This document shows positions 17,072 to 26,216 of a stretch of 30,194 nt of DNA, one piece after another. Under the pieces are notes generated by a model that worked only from the letters and a program-made list of their open reading frames with translations, was not told where the DNA came from and searched no databases. Source of the stretch: CAZVFE01 sp964626405 (GTDB lineage Bacteria; Bacteroidota; Bacteroidia; Cytophagales; Spirosomataceae); assembly GCA_964626405.1 (NCBI GenBank), contig CAZVFE010000016.1, positions 1 to 30,194 on the forward strand, given 5' to 3'. Made by a program: the position numbers and the translations under genes. The stretch's first letter is position 1. Each line of letters opens with the position of its first letter.

Positions 17072-17099
17072 GTTTCGGGGTTTATTTTAACCCCGAAAC
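17072..17099 (-). terminator. Strong hairpin over the stop codon of the cytochrome gene
   Basis: An 11-base perfect inverted repeat (GTTTCGGGGTT / AACCCCGAAAC) with a 6-base loop covers the last codons and stop (17082-17084) of the minus-strand cytochrome gene. On that strand it is followed by TTTT and an AT-rich stretch before the Gfo/Idh start 18 bases on. It has the form of an intrinsic terminator or attenuator and could lower expression of the downstream genes, or protect the upstream mRNA end. The structure is seen; the role is inferred. Confidence 0.65.
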
Positions 17100-20000
17100 A
17101 AATTCAACTAAATTTCTAATATCTTGTTTTGTAAGTAATTCTCCCATTGGAGGCATTGCAGAAGGATAATTGGTCCTTGTCTTAATTCTAGATTTAGCAA
17201 TTTTTAATGGTTCTGCAGCTTCAGTAGTATGTAATTCTAATTCCTCATCCGACTCCTCCATTAATATGCCTGTCACCTCTTGTCCATCATTTAAAACGAT
17301 CGAAATAGTTCCATAACCTGGCGCTAATCTTGCACTAGGCATAATTAATGCCTCTAATATTTGCTCACGGGTTAATTTAGACCCTATTCCTTTTAAACTT
17401 GGTCCTACTCCACCTGGCTTTCCGTCTAAATTATGACATCTAGTACATTGTGCAGTAGAATTATAGTTGAAGACTGCAAAACCCCCTCTTCTATCTCCAC
17501 CATATAAAGCATCTAAAAATTTATCTAAAGGATTTGCCGTATTTACCAATGCATCCAATTTAGCAACTAATTTTTCTGCATTAATTTTCTCTACCGCCTC
17601 CCTTAAATCTAATCTAATTTCTTGAGGAATCTGGTTTTTAGTCATTTTCTCCACTAAATCAGAATAAACATCTAAACTGATTTCAGGACTTAAATTACTC
17701 ATTCCTTGAATTAAATTCTGTTTTTCACTAACCTTACCAGTTTCCATTATATGATTCGCAATTTCAGGTAATGCTTCTTTGGTAATTTCAATTTTATCAA
17801 TATTGGATAATGCTAGATTTTTTATTTCTTCAAAATCATCTTTAAATGCATCTATGATTATTCCTGATAATAAATTTGATTTTAAGTCAATCAAAGATTT
17901 TAAATGTGCTAAACGAATTTTATTTTCTTTTTTAGAATTGAAAATTGCAATTTGTTCAGCTTCATAATCCTTCATACCTAAATCAGATATTAATTTAGCA
18001 GTAGATTCTCCTAAGGCGATATCGTTTGTTTTTAAAAATTCAGGTATTACTCTTTTTACAACAGCAATTGCTTCATTAGCATCTCTTTTGAAATCTCCTC
18101 TATATCTTCCTGTTACACGATCTAAGGTTGTTGGCTTACCCCAGTTTCCAATTGTTGCCAAAGCCTCAGCTTTTAATTCAGATGGGGAATTGGATCTTTG
18201 AGAATATTCTACTAATCTTTCAATATTTTCTGTTCCTCCTACTCTCCAACAAGCATTAATAGCTCTTCTAATTAAAGGCTCATTATTAAATTTCGTTGTC
18301 GTAAGTAATGCGGCTAAATCTGGTAATGCTGCTTCAATTGACCAGTCATCATTGATTGCTCTCGCAGCCTCAGTTACAATATATTCATCTTTATCCTTAA
18401 GGAATTCCCGAATATTTTCATTACGCATTCTTCTGAATACCAAAACAGCTGCTGTTCTTAAAGCTTTTGAATCTGAATCCTTTAGAGCAAGAATTGGTTC
18501 AACTTCCCCTATTCTAGATAATGCTAGAACAGCTGCATGACGAATATAATTATCTTCATCATTATTTCGATTTAATAAACTAATCAATTCTGGTACTGCT
18601 TGTTTTGATTCAATTCTTCCTAAAGCTTGTGCTCCAAAAAATGCTGATCTTGCATACTCAGATTTTAAAAGTGGAATTAATTTTGATTCTGCTTGCTTGT
18701 ATCGGATATCCCCCAAAGTTTTTGCAGCTTGAGCCTGAATTTCCGAATCTTTATCTTCCAATAAACTAACTAATCCCTGTGCATATTTATCAGATTTCGC
18801 TGCTAATTGTCCAACACCCCAAATACCATGTAATCGAGCAATCTGATTATCTCTTTGAGTTAATGCCTTTTGTAATTGAATAAATCCTTTATTTCCTCTT
18901 GCTACTAATTCAAACTGAGCCTTTTTACGTACACGTTGGTCAGCATAAAATAATAATTCATAAAGTTTGTCCTCAGTTTCTAAACTGTAGTCCATTTGAA
19001 TATATTTCTTCGTTTGGGCTCTTTCAGCCGCTAAATCGTTTTCATTTTCTGAAACATCAATTTTCCAAACACGGCCATAATTTTTAGTATCCCAACCAAA
19101 AACCCAATCCGCTGCATATAATGCTCCCTCTGGTCCAAATCTTATTCCAGTTGGTAATATTCCAGAAACTACATCCACTTCTGATTTAAAATCAAAACTT
19201 GCTCCCTTTGGTTTTAAATCAAAGGACCAAATATGTGATCTTGAATTATTTCCAACAAACTCTACCAAGAAAAACTTATTCTGCCATTTTTTACCTAATG
19301 CCGTACCAGGATTCCAAAGCATACCCGTCGGACCATTATGATAATTCATAATTGGAGGTAGAATATAGGCTGCTTGTCCTTCCCAACGAGGTATATATAA
19401 TTTTTCGTCCATCCAAACTTTGTAAAGATTATTGTTTGGATCTACATATTTTCCATATTGCCAATTAGATCTCCAACCTAAATCTGCTCCTTCCACCACG
19501 TGCACCAATCTTTCAGATTCCCCTGGGTGATCCCCATCGTTATCGGATGAAATTAAATTTCCGTAATCATCAAATACAAATTCATGCGTATTTCTATTTC
19601 CATAAGAGAAAACTTCAAAATCCGAACCATCTGGGTTAGAACGCACAATTACTCCCGAGTTTGGATGTTTAAAATTATTTCCTTTAATATCCGTGATATT
19701 AGCCCCAATATCACCAATTTGCCAATAAATTTTCCCATCTAGCCCCTCTATTACCCCAGACATTCCATGTCCACCGAATCCAATATGAACAGCATAGCCA
19801 TGTGAAATCGATTTTGGGTTAGTCAATAATCCTAATTTATTGGTATTATCTAATCTCCATAAATCCGGACCAACAGCGATGAATGCGTCCTTTTCTCTTA
19901 CTAATATTCCTCCAGCAACATCTGTTACTTCAGAATTGAATCCATTGAAAATTCTACTTGATTTATCTGCATAGCCATCTCCATCTTGATCCTCTAATTT

Positions 20001-20468
20001 CCAAATTTCTTCCTTCTCAACTGCTAAATCTTTCCAATCATGCGAACCATCCCCATTTAAATCTTTAACCCAAGAATTCTTTTCACTTAATTCAGGTGCA
20101 AATATTTTATGTAAAAAGGCTCTTCTATCCTCCACAGATTGCAAGGAAATAGATTCAATCATCCAATCTCTATGTCCACGAATATCAAATTCAGAGTTTT
20201 TCTGACGATTTGTTCGGTTAATATATACTGCGCCTTCATCGTCTATATCAATTGCAACTGGGTCTGGTGATAGAGAATCAGAAGCCCATTGTTTAATAGT
20301 TAAGCCTTCGGCTAGCTTAATGGATAATTTACTTTGTGTTATGGAATCATTTTCTACTACTTTGGCAGGGTCTTCCAATATGATACGATAAGTAGATTTA
20401 TCATTTGTACTCATACAAGAAGCAAAAAGTACAGGTACAGAAAGTACCCAAACTAGATTTTTTTTCAT
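17082..20468 (-). CDS. Large lipoprotein with beta-propeller, HEAT repeats and C-terminal cytochrome c (PVC-type)
   Basis: This 1128-residue protein matches the membrane-bound dehydrogenase / Planctomycete-type heme-binding family. Parts in order: lipoprotein signal with Cys18 in LFASC; a beta-propeller of sugar-dehydrogenase type (about 45-480), including two Asp-rich calcium-loop-like repeats DLNGDGSHDW (136-145) and DQDGDGYADK (160-169); a long HEAT-like alpha-helical repeat array (about 490-960, e.g. LLEDKDSEIQAQAAKTLGDI); and a heme domain with Cys1008-Thr-Arg-Cys-His1012 and GGVGPSLKGIGSKLTR, with Met residues in SAMPPMGELL as possible axial ligands. It would sit on a membrane facing the periplasm or outside and pass electrons from a sugar or alcohol to the respiratory chain; substrate unknown. 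It lies 44 bases after the SDR gene and precedes the Gfo/Idh gene. Confidence 0.9.
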   Translation of the reverse strand: MKKNLVWVLSVPVLFASCMSTNDKSTYRIILEDPAKVVENDSITQSKLSIKLAEGLTIKQWASDSLSPDPVAIDIDDEGAVYINRTNRQKNSEFDIRGHRDWMIESISLQSVEDRRAFLHKIFAPELSEKNSWVKDLNGDGSHDWKDLAVEKEEIWKLEDQDGDGYADKSSRIFNGFNSEVTDVAGGILVREKDAFIAVGPDLWRLDNTNKLGLLTNPKSISHGYAVHIGFGGHGMSGVIEGLDGKIYWQIGDIGANITDIKGNNFKHPNSGVIVRSNPDGSDFEVFSYGNRNTHEFVFDDYGNLISSDNDGDHPGESERLVHVVEGADLGWRSNWQYGKYVDPNNNLYKVWMDEKLYIPRWEGQAAYILPPIMNYHNGPTGMLWNPGTALGKKWQNKFFLVEFVGNNSRSHIWSFDLKPKGASFDFKSEVDVVSGILPTGIRFGPEGALYAADWVFGWDTKNYGRVWKIDVSENENDLAAERAQTKKYIQMDYSLETEDKLYELLFYADQRVRKKAQFELVARGNKGFIQLQKALTQRDNQIARLHGIWGVGQLAAKSDKYAQGLVSLLEDKDSEIQAQAAKTLGDIRYKQAESKLIPLLKSEYARSAFFGAQALGRIESKQAVPELISLLNRNNDEDNYIRHAAVLALSRIGEVEPILALKDSDSKALRTAAVLVFRRMRNENIREFLKDKDEYIVTEAARAINDDWSIEAALPDLAALLTTTKFNNEPLIRRAINACWRVGGTENIERLVEYSQRSNSPSELKAEALATIGNWGKPTTLDRVTGRYRGDFKRDANEAIAVVKRVIPEFLKTNDIALGESTAKLISDLGMKDYEAEQIAIFNSKKENKIRLAHLKSLIDLKSNLLSGIIIDAFKDDFEEIKNLALSNIDKIEITKEALPEIANHIMETGKVSEKQNLIQGMSNLSPEISLDVYSDLVEKMTKNQIPQEIRLDLREAVEKINAEKLVAKLDALVNTANPLDKFLDALYGGDRRGGFAVFNYNSTAQCTRCHNLDGKPGGVGPSLKGIGSKLTREQILEALIMPSARLAPGYGTISIVLNDGQEVTGILMEESDEELELHTTEAAEPLKIAKSRIKTRTNYPSAMPPMGELLTKQDIRNLVEFVSGLK

Positions 20469-20512
20469 AGGTTTATAGAGTTTTATTTATATAACAAAAA
20501 TAAAAAAATTCT

Positions 20513-21313
20513 TTATTTTAATGGACTATTTTTTTCCTTTTTTAAAGTATTGTAAACTAAATAATCGGTAAGACCATTGATCCATTTATTTAAAAATATT
20601 GTTAATTTACCTTGATTAGTCAAAATTAAGGTTTTTTTCTTCTTTTTATAAGCTGAATAAATTTCTTGCGCTACCTCCTCGGCACTCATCATTTTTTCCT
20701 CTTCACGCATAGTTTCACCTGTTATTTTTCCTTCGGAATCTAGTGAATTATTTCGAATATTGGAAGCAGTAAATCCCGGGCAGGCTGTAAGTACATTTAC
20801 TCCAGAAAATAATAATTCCGTTCTAAGTGCCTCAAGAAAACCATTCATTGCGAATTTCGAAGCCGAATAGCCAGTCCTTACGGGTAGGCCCCTATATCCT
20901 GCTATAGATGATATTCCAATAATAGATCCCTTGGATTTTTTAATTTCTGGTAAAGCATAATAGGTTGCATAAACTGTTCCCCAGAAATTGATGTCCATCA
21001 CTTGCTTTAATACGTTTAAATCGACTGTCTCAAACATCGAACGCATAGAAATACCCGCATTATTTATCAAATTATCAATTCTTCCATACTTTTTAATTAC
21101 TTGGTCTATCAATTCTTTATTCTGAATTTCAGAGGCAGAATCACAAACTATACCTTCAATTTCAATTCCTTTTTCACTTAATTCATCCACGGCTTGGTTT
21201 AAGGTTTTTTTATTCCGACCAGTGATAATAATCTTCTCACCTTTTAATCCAAATACCTCCGCCATAGCTTTTCCTATTCCTGATGACCCCCCTGTAATTA
21301 TCGTTATTTTCAT
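20513..21313 (-). CDS. Short-chain dehydrogenase/reductase (SDR)
   Basis: A classical SDR of 266 residues. Cofactor motif TGGSSGIG (7-14), NNAG (84-87) and the catalytic set Ser136, Tyr149 and Lys153 (ISSIAG...YSASKFAMNGF) are complete. The residues after the second strand (ITGRNKKTL) include Arg33 and suggest NADP(H) preference. It should be cytoplasmic or membrane-associated; the C-terminal part (about 230-256) is basic and mildly hydrophobic. The substrate cannot be told from sequence, though the LPVRTGYSASKF form is common among fatty-acyl or steroid-type SDRs related to DHRS7. It is the first minus-strand gene after a 119-base divergent region shared with rlmD, and it may lead the group with the cytochrome gene 44 bases on. 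Confidence 0.88.
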   Translation of the reverse strand: MKITIITGGSSGIGKAMAEVFGLKGEKIIITGRNKKTLNQAVDELSEKGIEIEGIVCDSASEIQNKELIDQVIKKYGRIDNLINNAGISMRSMFETVDLNVLKQVMDINFWGTVYATYYALPEIKKSKGSIIGISSIAGYRGLPVRTGYSASKFAMNGFLEALRTELLFSGVNVLTACPGFTASNIRNNSLDSEGKITGETMREEEKMMSAEEVAQEIYSAYKKKKKTLILTNQGKLTIFLNKWINGLTDYLVYNTLKKEKNSPLK

Positions 21314-21432
21314 AAATAGATTATTTGAATTGTAGAAATGTCGAATTTAACCATAGTAAAGTTATTATTTTTTTTTAAATTCGCCCCACTTTTAATAATC
21401 CTTGAAATTTTCTAAGGAATAAAAAACACACA

Positions 21433-22848
21433 ATGTCTCGTAGATTAAAGCCAAGACCCATCATTCCACAAGTTGAAATTTTAGATTTTGCTGCTGAGGC
21501 AAAATGCATTGCTAAAATAGAAAATGAAATCATCTTTGTTGAAGGAAAAGTTGCACCTGGAGATATTTGTGATCTTCAAATTTTAAAATCGAAAAAAAGC
21601 TTTAAACAAGCGAAAGCCATTAATATTCAAGAGAAATCAAGTTATAGAATTGAACCTAAATGTAAGCATTTTGGAGTTTGTGGTGGATGTAAATGGCAAC
21701 ATGTCTCCTACCAAACTCAATTAGACTTTAAACAAAAGCAGGTTCAAGATAATTTAAAAAGAATTGGGAAAGTTGAACTTCCAGAATTTAACCCAATTTT
21801 AGGCTCTAAAAATGAATATTTCTACAGAAATAAATTAGAATTTACCTTTTCCGATAAAAAATGGTTAACGGACCAAGAAATGGGAATTTCCACCGAGGAC
21901 ACGATGAATGCCCTTGGTTTTCACGTTCCAGGTAGATTTGATAAAATTTTGGATATTAATGAATGTTTTTTACAATCAGATTTTTCAAATAAACTTCGGA
22001 ATGCTGTAAGAGAATTTGCCCTAAAGGAAGGAATTTCATTTTATGAAATTAAAAATCAAACGGAAGGTGCACTTAGAAATTTAATTATTCGAAATAATTC
22101 TAAAGGAGAATACATGGTCATTCTTCAATTTGCCTATGCTACTGAAGAGGAAATCGAAAAAATGATGTCATTTATTCATGAAAACTTTCCTGATATTTAT
22201 GCTCTTTTATATACGATAAATCAAAAAGGAAATGATACTTTACACGATTTAGAAGTAAAAAACTATGCTGGAAATAGTTATTTAATTGAAGAAATGGAAG
22301 ATTTATCCTTTCAACTTGGACCAAAATCATTTTTTCAAACAAATTCTCATCAAGCATTAAGCATGTATCAATTGGTTAGAGATTATGCAAATATCCAACC
22401 GAATGAAATTGTTTATGATTTATATACAGGAACTGGAACTATTGCCCTCTTTGTTGCGAAAAATGCCCAAAAAGTTATTGGTTTAGAATATGTGGAAATG
22501 GCAGTAGAGGATGCGAAAATTAATGCTAAATTTAATAATATTGAAAATACTTCCTTCTTTGCTGGAGATATGAAAAAGGTTTTAACCCAAGATTTTATTA
22601 AAGCCCATGGAAAGCCTGATGTTATAATTACCGATCCTCCTCGTGCAGGAATGGATCCAGAGGTAATCCAGCAAATCCTCTTGGTAGAGCCTAATAGAAT
22701 TGTTTATGTATCTTGTAATCCTGCTACACAAGCAAGAGATTTGAATTTATTGGATGAAAAATATGAGGTGGCATTAGTACAGCCTATAGATATGTTTCCA
22801 CAAACCCACCATGTAGAAAATATCGTACTATTAAACCGCAAAAAATAA
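21433..22848 (+). CDS. rlmD: 23S rRNA (uracil-1939-C5)-methyltransferase RlmD-type
   Basis: The enzyme methylates a uracil in rRNA with S-adenosylmethionine. The 471 residues start with a basic lead and a TRAM RNA-binding domain (about 12-68), then the iron-sulfur cluster cysteines Cys77, Cys83 and Cys86 (CKHFGVCGGCKWQH), with a later Cys in DINECFLQ as probable fourth ligand. The SAM-binding motif is VYDLYTGTGTIALF, and the catalytic loop is DPPRAGMDPEV followed by SCNPATQARDL, in which Cys428 is the nucleophile. Bacteroidota carry one or two members of the TrmA/RlmC/RlmD family, and the exact target base (RlmD versus RlmCD) is not certain. It is a lone plus-strand gene, divergent from the SDR and convergent with dnaB (nine bases between stops). 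Confidence 0.9.
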   Translation: MSRRLKPRPIIPQVEILDFAAEAKCIAKIENEIIFVEGKVAPGDICDLQILKSKKSFKQAKAINIQEKSSYRIEPKCKHFGVCGGCKWQHVSYQTQLDFKQKQVQDNLKRIGKVELPEFNPILGSKNEYFYRNKLEFTFSDKKWLTDQEMGISTEDTMNALGFHVPGRFDKILDINECFLQSDFSNKLRNAVREFALKEGISFYEIKNQTEGALRNLIIRNNSKGEYMVILQFAYATEEEIEKMMSFIHENFPDIYALLYTINQKGNDTLHDLEVKNYAGNSYLIEEMEDLSFQLGPKSFFQTNSHQALSMYQLVRDYANIQPNEIVYDLYTGTGTIALFVAKNAQKVIGLEYVEMAVEDAKINAKFNNIENTSFFAGDMKKVLTQDFIKAHGKPDVIITDPPRAGMDPEVIQQILLVEPNRIVYVSCNPATQARDLNLLDEKYEVALVQPIDMFPQTHHVENIVLLNRKK

Positions 22849-22857
22849 ATTTATTTC

Positions 22858-24417
22858 TTAAAACTCTTGATCAAAAGGATCACTGTCTTCTCGATTAGGA
22901 TTATTTAGTTTTGAACCGAATGTTGGACTTCCTCCTCCATTTTCAAAATCTGCTAAAGAATTGTTTTCAGCCTCATAATCTCCAAATCCACCAAAACCTC
23001 CATCGTTTGGTTCGAAATCTAAATCACAGTATTTGGTGTACTTTCCAATGAATTTCAACCATACATTATCCAAGGAACCAGAACGGTTTTTGGCCATGAT
23101 GATTTCTCCCATTCCTTGTAATGAATTCCCTTGTTCATCCTGTGTGATTCCATAATATTCAGGACGATAAATAAACATTACCTGATCGGCATCCTGCTCA
23201 ATAGCTCCAGATTCACGTAAATCGGATAATTGAGGCTTTTTGTCTCCACCACGCGTTTCTGTAGAACGATTCAACTGAGATAATGCAATTACAGGAACAT
23301 CCAATTCCTTGGCTAATTGCTTCAATGCTCTTGAAATGGTAGATATTTCTTGCTCTCTATTCCCTCCTCCTTTATTGGAAGAATCTCCAGACATTAATTG
23401 TAAATAATCTATGACTATTAATTTAATATCCTTCTGAGCCTTTAATCGTCTACATTTTGCTCGTAATTCTAATATTGAAAGTGCAGGGGTATCATCAATA
23501 TAAATTGGAGCTTTATGAAGCTTTTCAATTTTTTTATGTAATTGCTTCCATTCATGTGGCTCTAATTTTCCTTTTCTTATTTTTTCAGATTCAATTTCGG
23601 CCTCAGCGGATATCAATCGATTAACCAATTGAACTGACGACATCTCTAAAGAAAATAAAGCTACCGGCTCCCCAAAATCTACTGCTGCATTTCTACATGC
23701 CGACACCACAAAGGCAGTTTTACCCATACCAGGACGAGCCGCAATAATAATTAATTCTTGCTTTTGAAATCCAGAGGTTACTTTATCTAGTTTACTGAAA
23801 CCAGAAGGTATTCCTGTTAATCCCGATTTATTCTTTTGCTTTTCCTCTAAATCAATGATCGCTTTACCTAAAATATCCTGCATAGATTCGTAATTCTTAC
23901 GAATATTCGATTCTGCAATTTCAAATAATTGTTGCTCCATCTTATCCAAAATATGGAATACATCTGTCGTATCTTCATACGATAATCGCTGGATTTCTGA
24001 AGAAATTTCAATTAATTGACGCTTTATAAATTGCTCAATAATAATACGCGCATGGTATTCAACATTGGATGTTGAACTTACCCTTGCAGTAAGTTGAGCC
24101 AAATAAGCTGATCCCCCAGCTAATTCTAATTCCCCCGATTTTTTTAATTGATTATTGACGGTCAATAAATCAACAGGTTCTGAAGCTGTAAATAAGGATT
24201 GAATCGCCTTGAAAATAAATTGATGCGATTCTTTGTAAAAAGATTCAGGTTTTAATAATTCAATTACATTCGCCAATGGCTCCTTTTCCAACATTAAAGC
24301 CCCCAACAAAGCTTCTTCCAGATCAAGGGCTTGTGGTGGTAATTTACCTAGCCCAATATCCGCTAAACGCTTAGCATTATTCGTACGAAGGGGTTTTAAC
24401 TTATTCTCTGAATCCAT
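22858..24417 (-). CDS. dnaB: Replicative DNA helicase DnaB
   Basis: DnaB is the hexameric helicase that unwinds DNA at the replication fork and recruits primase. The 519-residue protein has the N-terminal helical domain (about 28-130, starting LPPQALDLEEALLGALM), a linker helix, and the RecA-like motor with Walker A ARPGMGKT (227-234). The Walker B aspartate lies in LIVIDYLQLM, and the arginine-finger region is NRSGSLDNVWLKF. ALSQLNRSTETR is the usual H3 motif. No intein is inserted, unlike many dnaB genes. The C-terminus is a Gly/Asp-rich tail (about 465-519, DGGFGGFGDYEAENN) ending DPFDQEF, common in this phylum. It is transcribed alone, with a good promoter match 30 bases before the ATG. 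Confidence 0.97.
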   Translation of the reverse strand: MDSENKLKPLRTNNAKRLADIGLGKLPPQALDLEEALLGALMLEKEPLANVIELLKPESFYKESHQFIFKAIQSLFTASEPVDLLTVNNQLKKSGELELAGGSAYLAQLTARVSSTSNVEYHARIIIEQFIKRQLIEISSEIQRLSYEDTTDVFHILDKMEQQLFEIAESNIRKNYESMQDILGKAIIDLEEKQKNKSGLTGIPSGFSKLDKVTSGFQKQELIIIAARPGMGKTAFVVSACRNAAVDFGEPVALFSLEMSSVQLVNRLISAEAEIESEKIRKGKLEPHEWKQLHKKIEKLHKAPIYIDDTPALSILELRAKCRRLKAQKDIKLIVIDYLQLMSGDSSNKGGGNREQEISTISRALKQLAKELDVPVIALSQLNRSTETRGGDKKPQLSDLRESGAIEQDADQVMFIYRPEYYGITQDEQGNSLQGMGEIIMAKNRSGSLDNVWLKFIGKYTKYCDLDFEPNDGGFGGFGDYEAENNSLADFENGGGSPTFGSKLNNPNREDSDPFDQEF

Positions 24418-24447
24418 ACTACAATTTTACGATTTTTTCACGAAAAT

Positions 24448-24455
24448 CAAATTTA
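24448..24455 (-). promoter_or_regulatory. Bacteroidota -7 promoter element for dnaB
   Basis: On the minus strand the octamer is TAAATTTG, an exact match to the Bacteroidota -7 consensus TAnnTTTG. It ends 30 bases before the dnaB ATG at 24417, a normal leader length. No TTG is seen at the -33 distance; a long T/A tract lies there instead. Confidence 0.6.
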
Positions 24456-24472
24456 GATTTATGCTTTTCTTT

Positions 24473-24602
24473 GGATTTTTTTTAAAAAAAAATATCCACT
24501 TTTCTTAATTCAATTATCAATTTCTTATTTTTTTTACAATAATTTTAATTTTAAATTGTACCGGGGAGGGGATTTTGGGTTTCCCTAAAAAATTTAATCA
24601 AA
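24473..24602. other. A/T-tract and isolated GC-rich island in the dnaB-phoH intergenic region
   Basis: The 287-base gap between the divergent dnaB and phoH starts is almost pure A/T. Two elements stand out. At 24473-24497 a GGA-T8-A9-TATCC block forms a near-palindrome just upstream of the dnaB -7 element and may bend DNA or act as an UP-like element. At 24560-24586 the sequence ACCGGGGAGGGG is followed by GGGTTTCCC, an island of G-runs with a short hairpin (GGG-ttt-CCC). The rest, to 24704, shows no gene or other clear signal. Confidence 0.4.
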
Positions 24603-24704
24603 ATTTTCTAACAAAAAATTGATTTTATTTTAAAAAATATCAATATTTAAATTATTAATTTCTTTTATTTTTTTATTATTCAATAACCTTAAAAATAGCT
24701 TCAT

Positions 24705-25670
24705 TTGTTAGAAAAAATTATCTCCTTGACCGACGTTCCCCTAATAAATTTATTGGGGACTGCTAATTCAAATTTACAACTTATCATTGAGGCATTTCCT
24801 CAAACAAAAATTATTGCTAGAGGGGATAAGATAATTTTAAAAGGATCCGACGATCAAATGTCTTTGGTTCAAGCTATTATTAATCTTTGCGTGGAACACC
24901 TTTCCAAAAATCATATTCTTACCACCCTTCACGTTAAATCCTATATCGATTCCGTATTGAACCCTACTGGAGACGAAGTTGTAAAACCCTATATTGAAGA
25001 TACAGATGTACTCCTTTTTGGAAATAAGGGAATTGTTATTAAAATAAAATCCAAAAATCAAAGAAGATTAGTTGATGCCTCAGCAAAAGATGATATTGTT
25101 TTCGCAATTGGCCCTGCAGGTACTGGAAAAACCTATACAGCCGTTGCTCTGGCAGTTAAAGCTCTTAGGAATAAAGAAATTAAAAAAATAATTATTACCC
25201 GTCCTGCTGTAGAAGCAGGTGAAAACCTAGGTTTCCTGCCTGGTGACTTAAAAGAAAAAATTGATCCTTATTTAAGACCCATTTATGATGCCTTAGAGGA
25301 TATGATTCCTGCCGAAAAATTAAAATTTTATCTTGAAAATAATACAATAGAAATTGCACCTCTTGCCTACATGAGAGGAAGAACCCTGAATAAAGCTTTT
25401 ATCCTTCTAGATGAAGCTCAAAATACTACTTCCATGCAGATGAAGATGTTCCTTACTCGTATGGGTATAGGTTCAAAAACCATCATTACTGGAGATCAAT
25501 CACAAATAGATCTTCCTAAAAACCAAGTCTCAGGCCTATCAGATGCTGTAAAAATCTTGAAAGATATTAAAGGAATTTCAGTTATAGAATTAGATGGTTC
25601 GGATGTTGTACGACATAAACTGGTAAAAAGTATTGTAGAAGCCTATGAAAAGTTTGAGAATAAAAAATAA
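24705..25670 (+). CDS. phoH: PhoH-family ATPase
   Basis: PhoH proteins are cytoplasmic P-loop ATPases, often linked to RNA metabolism and phosphate stress. The 321-residue protein has an N-terminal alpha/beta region (about 1-85, with GDKIILKGSDDQM like a KH-type RNA-binding fold). The PhoH motor follows with Walker A GPAGTGKT (136-143), RPAVEAGENLGFLPGD, Walker B FILLDEAQNTT, and the sensor TGDQSQIDLPK. All are intact and the length is normal. The start is decided by the sequence: an in-frame TAG lies at 24696-24698, and the only usual start codon between it and conserved sequence is the TTG at 24705 (no in-frame ATG or GTG), so translation begins at TTG. The next gene starts 61 bases on and may be read from its own promoter. 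Confidence 0.94.
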   Translation: MLEKIISLTDVPLINLLGTANSNLQLIIEAFPQTKIIARGDKIILKGSDDQMSLVQAIINLCVEHLSKNHILTTLHVKSYIDSVLNPTGDEVVKPYIEDTDVLLFGNKGIVIKIKSKNQRRLVDASAKDDIVFAIGPAGTGKTYTAVALAVKALRNKEIKKIIITRPAVEAGENLGFLPGDLKEKIDPYLRPIYDALEDMIPAEKLKFYLENNTIEIAPLAYMRGRTLNKAFILLDEAQNTTSMQMKMFLTRMGIGSKTIITGDQSQIDLPKNQVSGLSDAVKILKDIKGISVIELDGSDVVRHKLVKSIVEAYEKFENKK

Positions 25671-25731
25671 TTTATTCATTATGTAATACGTATTCTTTTT
25701 TTTTCTAAATTTAAAAAAAAGATAACCACTA

Positions 25732-26196
25732 ATGAAAAACATAATTTTAATTTTATTTTTAGGATTAGGATTCCCCCTTTTCTCCCAAAATTCCCAAGCC
25801 AATAGAACCAAGAATTTTAATCTAGAAAAAAATCTAGCCCTTCAAGGTTACGACCCTGTCTCCTATTTTACAAAAGGAAAGGCAGTAAAGGGAAATTCAA
25901 AAATCATGAGTACCTATTTAGGTATCATCTATTATTTTTCCTCGGAAGAAAATAAAAAACTATTTGAAGCTAATCCAACAAAATATGAACCCCAATATGG
26001 AGGTTGGTGTGCTTATGCCTTAGGTGAGAAAGGAACTAAGGTTGAAATAAACCCTGAAACTTTTAAAATAATTGATGGTAAATTATATCTTTTTTATAAT
26101 GCCTATTTTAATAATACCTTGACCACCTGGAATAAAAATGAAAAAGATTTGAAAGCAAATGCTGATAAAAATTGGGAAAAATTAATTCAAAAATAA
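25732..26196 (+). CDS. Exported YHS-domain protein
   Basis: This 154-residue protein has a signal peptide (MKNIILILFLGLGFPLFSQ) and a YHS-type domain at about 36-100, recognised from LQGYDPVSYF, followed by YYFSSEENKKLFEANPTKYEPQYGGWCAYAL. YHS domains are small metal-associated modules; here Cys93 lies in the GGWCAYA block. The second half (about 100-154) has charged helices and the WNKNEKDLKANADKNW stretch typical of the stand-alone secreted members. Its partner is unknown, but YHS proteins of this type are often linked to metal or heme handling. A TAAATTTA (25706-25713), one mismatch from the -7 consensus, lies 18 bases before the ATG. The DoxX-like gene follows after 20 bases, so the two are probably co-transcribed. 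Confidence 0.85.
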   Translation: MKNIILILFLGLGFPLFSQNSQANRTKNFNLEKNLALQGYDPVSYFTKGKAVKGNSKIMSTYLGIIYYFSSEENKKLFEANPTKYEPQYGGWCAYALGEKGTKVEINPETFKIIDGKLYLFYNAYFNNTLTTWNKNEKDLKANADKNWEKLIQK

Positions 26197-26216
26197 CTTT
26201 TTAAACCACTAATCAA

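Noticed and set aside
14233..21313. Full sialic-acid or glycan utilisation locus
   Set aside because: No SusC/SusD, sialidase, glycoside hydrolase or transporter genes are present in the window, so only the enzymes seen are claimed.
22858..24417. Intein in dnaB
   Set aside because: The helicase motifs are continuous and the length is normal.
25685..25694. AATACGTATT palindrome upstream of the YHS gene
   Set aside because: Ten bases only, with no second copy seen; expected by chance in A/T-rich sequence.
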